The position numbers were made by a program, and so were the translations under genes. The notes under the pieces are model-generated. The model had not been told where the DNA came from. It searched no databases and saw only the letters and a program-made list of their open reading frames with translations. From Rhizobiaceae bacterium (lineage in GTDB: Bacteria > Pseudomonadota > Alphaproteobacteria > Rhizobiales > Rhizobiaceae), in contig JACMIV010000376.1 in the NCBI GenBank assembly GCA_014380965.1, positions 1-5,313 on the forward strand: a stretch of DNA of 5,313 bases. Reading direction: 5' to 3'. Shown here piece after piece: positions 1 to 5,313 of the stretch. The stretch's first letter is position 1, and each line of letters begins with the position of its first letter.

Positions 1-2
1 CC

Positions 3-875
3 AACCCGGGCAGCGTCACGGAGACGGTCGGCGGCGCGATCTTCAACGCGGCAGCAGCGCTCGGCGCGTTCGGCGCCTCGGTCCGCCTCGTCTCCTGCCG
101 CGGAGGCGACGCGGACGGAGCGCTCGTCGCGGATGCGCTTTCGCATGCCGGGATCGAGGACCTCTCCGTGACCTGGCTCGATCGACGCACGGCAAGCTAC
201 ACCGCAATCCTCGACGACCGGGGAGAGCTCGTCGCGGGCATCGCCGACATGGCGATCTACGATCTCCTCTCGCCGCGCGTCTTGTCGCGTCGCCATCTGC
301 GGGATGCGCTGGAGGGCGCCGACGCGGTCCTCGTCGATGCCAATCTGCCCGGCCCCACCGTCGACCATCTCGTCGCGGCTGCCGGGCAGCGGATCGTCGC
401 CGCGATCGGCGTTTCTCCCGCAAAGGCGACCCGTCTCGCGCGGGCCCTCCCTCGCCTCTCCGTCGTCTTTCTGTCCCGAGCGGAGGCTGCCTCGATCGTA
501 GAGGCCTCCTCGGCGACGGGAATCGCGGTCATCGCAAGACTTCTTGCCGAAGCCGGCGCACAGCGCGCGGTCGTCACCGACGGCCCCTCCGAGGTCGCGA
601 TCCTCGATGCCGACGGCAGCGTCTTGCTCCAGTCTCCGCCACCGGTCGCCCGCCTTCGGGACGTGACCGGCGCCGGCGACACGCTCGCCGGCGTCGCGAC
701 GGTGGCGCTGATCGGCGGCGCGACGCTTCTTGATGCCGCAAGGCTCGGAATGGCGGCGGCCAGCCGGCGCATCGGCGCGGATGGGGTCAGCGGGCCGGAC
801 GGCGTCGCTTCGATTCGCGTCGTCGCAGCCGAGATGGCCCCTCCGCGGCCGATCGGCGACAGCGCATCGGGCTAG
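3..875 (+). CDS. psuK: Pseudouridine kinase (PfkB-family carbohydrate kinase), 5' end missing
   Basis: This gene encodes an ATP-dependent cytoplasmic kinase of the PfkB/ribokinase family, inferred to convert pseudouridine to pseudouridine 5'-phosphate. The reading frame is open from nt 3 to a TAG stop at 873-875, giving 290 visible residues. It begins with NPGSVTETVGGAIFNAAAAL, which matches the NPG and GG-x3-N N-terminal region of PsuK/YeiC; roughly 20-25 residues should lie before the window, for a total near the usual 310. The C-terminal PfkB signature DVTGAGDTLAG starts at visible residue 220, and the GAGD catalytic-base Asp is visible residue 226. PfkB kinases vary in substrate, so the specific call rests on similarity to PsuK near residues 60-85 (TASY, then GIADMAIYD) and on the psuG gene 37 nt downstream. 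Another nucleoside or sugar kinase is possible but less likely. The promoter and start codon are outside the window. Confidence 0.87.
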   Translation, partial: NPGSVTETVGGAIFNAAAALGAFGASVRLVSCRGGDADGALVADALSHAGIEDLSVTWLDRRTASYTAILDDRGELVAGIADMAIYDLLSPRVLSRRHLRDALEGADAVLVDANLPGPTVDHLVAAAGQRIVAAIGVSPAKATRLARALPRLSVVFLSRAEAASIVEASSATGIAVIARLLAEAGAQRAVVTDGPSEVAILDADGSVLLQSPPPVARLRDVTGAGDTLAGVATVALIGGATLLDAARLGMAAASRRIGADGVSGPDGVASIRVVAAEMAPPRPIGDSASG

Positions 876-898
876 CCGCCGGCCTCCCACCAAGTCTC

Positions 899-904
899 AA
901 AGGA
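899..904 (+). promoter_or_regulatory. Ribosome binding site of psuG
   Basis: AAAGGA lies 8 nt before the ATG at 913. It supports this start over the upstream in-frame ATG at 730, which lies inside psuK and would add 61 residues of shadow translation with no resemblance to PsuG. Confidence 0.7.
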
Positions 905-912
905 TCACGCCC

Positions 913-1830
913 ATGCCGAATCATTCCGCCCTCGTCGCCTCCCGCGCAGTCGCGGACGCACTCGCCGACGGCCGCCCCGTGGTCGCGCTCGAATCGACCA
1001 TCATCACCCATGGAATGCCCTATCCGCAAAATCTCCAGACGGCGCTGCGCGTCGAAGCGATCGTCTCCGCCGCCGGCGCGGTTCCCGCGACGATCGCGGT
1101 CGTCGACGGGATCCTTCGTGTCGGACTGGAGCCCGCCGACCTCGAACGACTTGCCGGAACGCGCGATGCGATGAAACTGTCGCGGGCAGACCTTGCCTTC
1201 GCCGTCTCCGCCGGCCGCACCGGCTCGACGACCGTCGCCGCCACGATGATTGCGGCCGACCTCGCGGGCATCAAGGTCTTCGCGACGGGCGGCATCGGCG
1301 GTGTTCATCGCGGCGCTGCGGAGAGCTTCGACGTCTCGGCCGACCTCGAAGAGCTGGCACGCACACCGGTGATCGTCGTCTCGGCCGGCGCAAAGGCGAT
1401 TCTCGATCTGCAGAAGACGCTGGAAGCTCTTGAGACGAAAGGCGTTCCCGTCGTCGGCTACGGCAGCGCGGATTTCCCCGCCTTCTGGTCGCGCTCGTCG
1501 GGCCATGCAGCGCCGCTGCGGCTCGACAATGCTGCGGCTATCGCAGCGTTCCAGCGCGCGCGGGAGCGGCTCGGCATCGTCGGCGGCATGCTGATCGGCA
1601 ATCCAGTGCCGGCCGAGTTCGAGATCCCGGCGGCCGTCATCGAGGCCTGGATCAATGCCGCGCTGTCCGACGCCGCCGCCGCTGGAATCCTCGGGAAGGC
1701 CGTGACGCCCTTCCTCCTGCAGCGCATCTTCGAGCTCTCCGCCGGCCGGTCTCTCGATACGAACGTCGCGCTCGTCGAGTCGAACGCGCGCCTTGCCGCC
1801 GCCATAGCGCGGGCGCTTGCCGCCGGCTGA
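913..1830 (+). CDS. psuG: Pseudouridine-5'-phosphate glycosidase PsuG
   Basis: This cytoplasmic, metal-dependent (Mn2+ in the family) enzyme cleaves the C-C glycosidic bond of pseudouridine 5'-phosphate to uracil and ribose 5-phosphate, the second step of pseudouridine breakdown. The product has 305 residues, against about 312 in E. coli. Family hallmarks appear in order: ALESTIITHGMPYPQN near residue 25, MKLSRADL near 87, FATGGIGGVHRGA near 123, SAGAKAILD near 157 and LDTNVALVESNARL near 281. The residues matching the known active site (E. coli Glu31, Lys93, His137, Asp149, Lys166, Asn289) are all present as E27, K88, H132, D144, K161 and N284, at a nearly constant offset, so the enzyme looks intact. 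The ATG at 913 has an AAAGGA ribosome binding site. The gene follows psuK by 37 nt, so co-transcription is likely. No pseudouridine transporter or regulator is visible in the window. Confidence 0.97.
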   Translation: MPNHSALVASRAVADALADGRPVVALESTIITHGMPYPQNLQTALRVEAIVSAAGAVPATIAVVDGILRVGLEPADLERLAGTRDAMKLSRADLAFAVSAGRTGSTTVAATMIAADLAGIKVFATGGIGGVHRGAAESFDVSADLEELARTPVIVVSAGAKAILDLQKTLEALETKGVPVVGYGSADFPAFWSRSSGHAAPLRLDNAAAIAAFQRARERLGIVGGMLIGNPVPAEFEIPAAVIEAWINAALSDAAAAGILGKAVTPFLLQRIFELSAGRSLDTNVALVESNARLAAAIARALAAG

Positions 1831-1846
1831 AGGAGACCGTCCGCGC
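1831..1846. other. Convergent intergenic gap between psuG and cckA
   Basis: Only 16 nt separate the TGA of psuG from the stop of cckA, which is encoded on the other strand. There is no room for an intrinsic terminator, and I see no GC-rich hairpin followed by a T tract on either strand here. The nearest inverted repeat is a short one at 1806-1817 (AGCGC, 2-nt loop, GCGCT) within the psuG 3' end; it lacks a T run. Confidence 0.8.
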
Positions 1847-4384
1847 TCATTCGTCGAGCATGTCCTTCACCGCAATGGCGAGGTCGCGCAGGGAGAAGGG
1901 CTTCGCGAGGAAGCCGAACTTCGAGCCCTCCGGCAGATTTTTTGCAAAGGCGTCCTCCGCGTAGCCGGAGACGAAGATGAATTTGAGGTCCGGCCGCGTC
2001 TTTCGCATCTCGCGCAGGAGCGTTGGTCCGTCCATTTCCGGCATCACGACGTCCGAGACGACGAGGTCGATCCTGCCGCCGAGCGCTTCCATCACCTCCA
2101 TGGCCTCGACGCCGGACGCGGCCTCGTGAACCTCGTAGCCGCGCATCTTCAACGCCCTGACATTGCCTGCGCGCACATGATCCTCGTCCTCGACGAGGAG
2201 AATCGCGGCGGTGCCCGAGAGATCGGCCTTCGCCGAGGTGGGTGCAGGACCTGCTTCGATCTTGGCGAGGGCCGCCTCGCTCGGCATGTGGCGCGGCAGG
2301 AAGATGCGAAAGGTGGTGCCCTTGCCGGGGGTCGACTCGACATAGATGAAGCCGCTCGACTGCTTGACGATTCCGTAGACCATGGAAAGGCCGAGACCCG
2401 TCCCCTTGCCGATCTCCTTGGTGGTGAAAAAAGGCTCGAAGATTCGCTCGGCGACATCCGCGGGCATTCCGGACCCAGTATCCGTCACCTCGACGAGCAC
2501 GAATTCGGCTCCGGTCATCTCGCGGTAGCCGAAGGCCTTCGCCTCCGCTTCGGAGACGTTGCGGGTCGAGATCGACACCGTGCCGCCGTCGACCATGGCG
2601 TCGCGCGCGTTCTGCACGAGATTGGTGATCACCTGCTCGAACTGGCCGATGTCGGCCATAACGGGCCAGAGGTCCCGGGCGTGATGGCGCTCGAGCTTCA
2701 CGAGATCGCCGGAGATACGCTTCAGGAGGAGGTGCATGTCGGCGATCACGTCGGTGAGATTCAGCATCTTCGGACGCATCGTCTGCCGGCGGGAATAGGC
2801 AAGAAGCTGGCGCACCAGCGAGGCCGCGCGGTTGGCGCTCTGCTTGATGAGGAGGAGATCCTGGAAGGAGGGATCGCCCGTGCGGTGGTTGAGGAGCAGG
2901 AAGTCGACGGACGCGGTGATGATCGTCAGCACGTTGTTGAAGTCGTGCGCGATGCCGCCTGCCAAATTACCGATCGCCTGCATCTTCTGGCTCTTGGCGA
3001 ACTGATCCTCGAGTGCGCGCTGGTCGGTGATGTCGACGCCGTAGAGGATCGCCGATTCGCCCGAGCCGTCGACGAGGTCGGCGACGGCGCTGACATAGAG
3101 GCGCACGGAGCGCGGCTGTGTGCCGACGAGTTCGGCATCCACGGAGGGGATGCCGGCCTGGCTGCGGCTCGCTGCCGCCAACGCGTGGCGCAGGCCGTCC
3201 CGGCTCTCGTCGTGCAGTCCCTCGTCGATGAGTGCTGCTCCGCCGGCTATTCCTTGTCCAAACATCTTGGCGAATGCGGGGTTTGCCCGCACCACGCGGC
3301 CATCGGCACTCAGTGCGCCGATCGCCATGGGCGAGGAATTGAAGAAGCGCGTGAAGCGTACTTCCGCCGCCTGAAGGGCGTTGACTCCCTCGCCCTCCAG
3401 ACTGCGGTTGAGCACGATGGTGCGCGTCAGGCCAAGGCTTCCGTCTGGATTGCGCGCCGTCCGGCGCAGCAGCCGCACTGGCAGCCGGCGGCCGTTGGAG
3501 GCGATGAGATCGAGATCGACGACGCCGATCGCGGCGGGCGAGCTATCGACTGCGCCCGACCCGAGCAGCGCCAAACCCTCTCCGGCGACGAAGTCCTGGA
3601 GGACCCGGGCGTTGGGGCGGAAGGAAACGAGGTCGATTCCCAGCCAGTCGGCGAGCGTCGCGTTGAGATAGGCGATCCTGCCGTCCTCGTCGGAGGCAAA
3701 GAAGCCGGCAGGCGCGTGGTCGAGATAGTCGATCGCGTGCTGGAGGTCCTGGAAGAAGCTTTCCTGCTCGTCGCGCTCTGCGGTGATGTCGGCGATCTGC
3801 CAGGCTTGTGCGGCGCCCGTCGCGCCCGCCATCGGGCGCACCGACGCGCGATACCACCGCGCACCCCCCTCGCCGACGCCAGGGCCAAGGCTTCGCGCGA
3901 GGCGGAACTCCTCCTGTCCGCCGAGATTTTCGCGGGCGAGCTTGGCGAGGCGGTAGATCGCCTCGGAAGCGTCGCGCTCCCGCGAGAGCAGGCGCTCCAG
4001 CGTCTTGAGCTCGGTGGCGTCCTTCGCTCCCGTCGCATCGCCGTAGGCCTTGTTGGCGTAGACGATGCGCCCCTTGCCGTCTACGACGAGCGTGCCGACG
4101 ACCAGCGTATCGAGGAAGTCCTTCGCGATGGCGCCGTCACCACCGCGCCCGACGACCGAGACGAGCCCGAGCGCGGCGGCGAAGATCGCCGCGATACCCA
4201 CCATCGCCAGCAGCGCGAAGAGCGCGAGGAGCGCCGTCCCGCCGTAGCTGTTGCCGAAAAGGGCAAGGCCGGCTGCGATGAACAGCAGCGATCCGCCGAG
4301 GACGAGAAGCCGCCGGACACCTCCTGCGCTGGCGCTGCGATCGACCAGAGGCCTGTCCGTCGTGCCTGAGGTCGCACCGACCAT
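1847..4384 (-). CDS. cckA: Hybrid sensor histidine kinase CckA, cell-cycle phosphorelay
   Basis: This is an inner-membrane hybrid histidine kinase. In alphaproteobacteria CckA passes phosphate through ChpT to CtrA and CpdR and can also act as a phosphatase. From the ATG at 4384 it has 845 residues. Two hydrophobic segments (about 26-44 and 51-77) are followed by three PAS-like regions (about 88-203, 213-328 and 342-456). The HisKA domain carries the CckA-type H box [14 protein letters not shown] with phospho-acceptor H480. The ATPase domain has the N box [10 protein letters not shown] (N592), G1 DTGSGM (635-640), F box IFEPFFTT (648-655) and G2 GKGTGLGLS (659-667). The C-terminal receiver (about 727-845) has the acidic cluster at 732-735, phospho-acceptor D778, S806 and K828. 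All key residues are intact, so it should be an active kinase with its own receiver. An in-frame GTG at 4444 would add 20 residues but has no ribosome binding site; the ATG at 4384 has GAGG 8 nt upstream and sits just before the membrane region. Confidence 0.95.
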   Translation of the reverse strand: MVGATSGTTDRPLVDRSASAGGVRRLLVLGGSLLFIAAGLALFGNSYGGTALLALFALLAMVGIAAIFAAALGLVSVVGRGGDGAIAKDFLDTLVVGTLVVDGKGRIVYANKAYGDATGAKDATELKTLERLLSRERDASEAIYRLAKLARENLGGQEEFRLARSLGPGVGEGGARWYRASVRPMAGATGAAQAWQIADITAERDEQESFFQDLQHAIDYLDHAPAGFFASDEDGRIAYLNATLADWLGIDLVSFRPNARVLQDFVAGEGLALLGSGAVDSSPAAIGVVDLDLIASNGRRLPVRLLRRTARNPDGSLGLTRTIVLNRSLEGEGVNALQAAEVRFTRFFNSSPMAIGALSADGRVVRANPAFAKMFGQGIAGGAALIDEGLHDESRDGLRHALAAASRSQAGIPSVDAELVGTQPRSVRLYVSAVADLVDGSGESAILYGVDITDQRALEDQFAKSQKMQAIGNLAGGIAHDFNNVLTIITASVDFLLLNHRTGDPSFQDLLLIKQSANRAASLVRQLLAYSRRQTMRPKMLNLTDVIADMHLLLKRISGDLVKLERHHARDLWPVMADIGQFEQVITNLVQNARDAMVDGGTVSISTRNVSEAEAKAFGYREMTGAEFVLVEVTDTGSGMPADVAERIFEPFFTTKEIGKGTGLGLSMVYGIVKQSSGFIYVESTPGKGTTFRIFLPRHMPSEAALAKIEAGPAPTSAKADLSGTAAILLVEDEDHVRAGNVRALKMRGYEVHEAASGVEAMEVMEALGGRIDLVVSDVVMPEMDGPTLLREMRKTRPDLKFIFVSGYAEDAFAKNLPEGSKFGFLAKPFSLRDLAIAVKDMLDE

Positions 4385-4392
4385 TGCATCAT

Positions 4393-4396
4393 CCTC
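4393..4396 (-). promoter_or_regulatory. Ribosome binding site deciding the cckA start
   Basis: Reading the minus strand, GAGG is followed by 8 nt and then ATG (4384-4382). The alternative GTG at 4444 is preceded by GC-rich sequence without a purine-rich ribosome binding site, so the shorter protein is preferred. Confidence 0.6.
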
Positions 4397-4576
4397 GCGT
4401 TTAAGTGTGCCGCCTCTCGCGCCCCGCCCGCGCGCCTCGCTCACGCCGCGCGATCGAATTCGGCCGGCCGCCGGAGGACCATGCTCGCGCCTGAACCGCC
4501 GTTCGTACCGCCGCCCCTGACCATGCGATGAACCACCTTCTCATAGCCGAGCCAAGCGAGGATCGGAAGGCGGAGC

Positions 4577-4590
4577 GGCGCTGCAGCGCC
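4577..4590. repeat. Perfect 14-bp palindrome GGCGCTGCAGCGCC
   Basis: The sequence equals its own reverse complement and is centred between 4583 and 4584. As RNA it could fold into a 5-bp stem with a 4-nt loop. No T tract follows on either strand, so it does not look like an intrinsic terminator. Its place between divergent genes would suit a dimeric DNA-binding protein, but chance is possible in GC-rich DNA. Confidence 0.5.
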
Positions 4591-4740
4591 CTGAAAAGCA
4601 ACGGATGGACGGTCCCTTTGGCGCCCGCCGCAGGACGGAAGGGGAGCATGCGAAGCGAACCTGTCGCGGTGCTGGAGAGCATCGCTGCGGCCTTGGGCCG
4701 GCGCGGCGGCCGAAATGCACCGCGAAACCACGGTGAAACC

Positions 4741-4768
4741 CTTGTCCTGACGCGTCGATTCCGATTTA
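4741..4768 (+). promoter_or_regulatory. Weak sigma-70-like promoter candidate for the FliO-like gene
   Basis: CTTGTC (4741-4746) resembles the alphaproteobacterial -35 element CTTGAC. A 16-nt spacer leads to GATTTA (4763-4768), a poor but AT-rich -10 element. A transcript would begin near 4775, leaving a short leader before the ATG at 4798 and making the upstream ATGs at 4528 and 4771 unusable. The match is weak. Confidence 0.22.
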
Positions 4769-4786
4769 CCATGCCGTTCTTGGACC

Positions 4787-4791
4787 AGGAG
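4787..4791 (+). promoter_or_regulatory. Ribosome binding site deciding the FliO-like start
   Basis: AGGAG lies 6 nt before the ATG at 4798, a near-ideal arrangement. Two upstream in-frame ATGs (4528 and 4771) have no comparable site, so 4798 is the preferred start. Confidence 0.75.
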
Positions 4792-4797
4792 TTTGGT

Positions 4798-5313
4798 ATG
4801 CGTGAGTGGCTTGTCGACCTCGTCGGCGAAGAACTGGCCCCGATGGCCTCTTGGGCGCTGGCGGCGACGATCGTCATCATTCTCGTCATCGTGGTGATCC
4901 AGGTCGCCAAGATGGCGCTCGGCGGGTCGATGGGGCCACGCACCAAGGGCCGGGGTCCACGCCTTGCCATCATGGACGTGGCGGCGATCGATCCGAAGCG
5001 CAAGCTCGTGCTGGTGCGCCGCGACGAGGTCGAGCACCTCCTCCTTATCGGCGGCCAGAACGACCTCGTCGTCGAGCAGCATATCGTGCGGGCGCAAGCC
5101 AGCAGCGGACGCGGCCAGCGCACGGAGCCGACGATGCGCGCCGATCACGATCCGCAGCCCCTTGCGCTCGAACGATCTGCTCCATCGATCGGGAACGGCG
5201 CCGCGGTCGCATCGCGCGTCCCTGCCGCCACGCCAGTGCAGAGAACGCCAGCGCCTCAGCGCCTCGCCCCGAGCCCGCTTGCCCGCGCCCTGCCGACACC
5301 GCCTGCGCCGATA
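4798..5313 (+). CDS. FliO-family single-pass membrane protein, 3' end beyond window
   Basis: The frame is open from ATG 4798 to the last base, giving 172 residues with no stop, so the gene is cut by the window edge. A short N-terminus is followed by one strong membrane helix (about 17-37, rich in I, V and L) and a basic segment. Next comes a FliO-like domain (about 54-97) with the characteristic RRDEVEHLLLIGG stretch (74-86) after DPKRKLVLV. The remainder, from about residue 100, is low-complexity and rich in Ala, Pro and Arg, and is probably disordered. FliO is an accessory membrane protein of the flagellar export apparatus, but no other flagellar gene is visible, so this may be an unlinked paralogue with another role. 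It is divergent from cckA, an arrangement I recall in rhizobia without being able to verify it here. The family call is fairly secure, the function is not. Ribosome binding site AGGAG supports this start. Confidence 0.82.
   Translation, partial: MREWLVDLVGEELAPMASWALAATIVIILVIVVIQVAKMALGGSMGPRTKGRGPRLAIMDVAAIDPKRKLVLVRRDEVEHLLLIGGQNDLVVEQHIVRAQASSGRGQRTEPTMRADHDPQPLALERSAPSIGNGAAVASRVPAATPVQRTPAPQRLAPSPLARALPTPPAPI

Larger units (their letters stand above)
4385..4797. other. Divergent intergenic region between cckA and the FliO-like gene
   Basis: This 413-nt stretch should hold the promoters for both divergent genes. It contains very GC-rich CG-alternating sequence (about 4410-4455), a 10-bp palindrome CGGCCGGCCG (4461-4470), a perfect 14-bp palindrome (4577-4590), and a weak promoter candidate before the FliO-like gene. 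No full CtrA box (TTAA-N7-TTAA) is present; a lone TTAA occurs at 4402-4405. One plus-strand frame stays open from 4495 into the FliO-like gene, and a 16-codon ORF occupies 4481-4531. I found no convincing independent gene or RNA here. Confidence 0.7.

Noticed and set aside
848..877. Short palindromes GCCGATCGGC (848-857) and GGCTAGCC (870-877) at the end of psuK, considered as a terminator or attenuator
   Set aside because: They are short, lie in or over coding sequence, have no T tract, and psuG follows within 37 nt, so termination here is unlikely.
730..912. An upstream in-frame ATG that would extend PsuG by 61 residues
   Set aside because: The extension overlaps the end of psuK in another frame, does not resemble PsuG, and the ATG at 913 has a good ribosome binding site and gives the normal family length.
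787..1506. A 239-codon minus-strand ORF over psuK and psuG
   Set aside because: It is antisense to two well-supported genes, gives a low-complexity Arg/Gly/Asp-rich translation, and has no family resemblance.
1817..4369. An 850-codon plus-strand ORF lying antisense over nearly all of cckA
   Set aside because: Its codons are exactly in register with cckA, so it needs only that cckA avoid TTA, CTA and TCA codons, which GC-rich genomes rarely use. The translation shows no recognisable domain, and cckA accounts for the region with full motif conservation.
4400..4416. Possible CtrA binding site upstream of cckA
   Set aside because: Only one TTAA half-site (4402-4405) is present; no second half-site occurs at the required 7-nt spacing on either side.
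4441..5148. A 235-codon minus-strand ORF across the divergent region and the FliO-like gene
   Set aside because: More than half of it is antisense to the FliO-like gene, which has a clear ribosome binding site, membrane helix and domain. The rest has no recognisable similarity and looks like chance openness in GC-rich DNA.

Overview
The window comes from a GC-rich bacterium, most likely an alphaproteobacterium of the Hyphomicrobiales (Rhizobiales) type. Codon third positions are strongly G/C. It carries a clear CckA cell-cycle hybrid histidine kinase, and a FliO-domain membrane protein diverges from cckA, a neighbourhood I recall from rhizobial genomes. The genus cannot be named from the sequence alone.

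Layout: (1) 3-875 (+) is the 3' part of a PfkB-family sugar kinase, best read as pseudouridine kinase psuK, cut at its 5' end by the window edge. (2) 913-1830 (+) is a complete psuG, pseudouridine-5'-phosphate glycosidase, 37 nt downstream and probably in the same operon. (3) 1847-4384 (-) is a complete cckA that converges on psuG with 16 nt between the stop codons. (4) 4385-4797 is a 413-nt divergent intergenic region with a 14-bp perfect palindrome and a weak promoter candidate. (5) 4798-5313 (+) is the 5' part of a FliO-like single-pass membrane protein that runs off the right edge.

How the genes work together: PsuK and PsuG form the two-step pseudouridine degradation route. The kinase makes pseudouridine 5'-phosphate, and the glycosidase splits its C-C glycosidic bond to uracil and ribose 5-phosphate. 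CckA is the top of the CckA-ChpT-CtrA/CpdR phosphorelay that sets cell-cycle progression and polarity in alphaproteobacteria. The FliO-like protein may share that cell-cycle or envelope context, but nothing in the sequence proves it. The psu pair has no evident functional link with cckA.

I find no mobile element, CRISPR array, tRNA or rRNA, and no convincing undescribed system. The points most worth checking are the start and upstream open frame of the FliO-like gene, the palindrome between the divergent genes, and the very tight convergent psuG/cckA junction.
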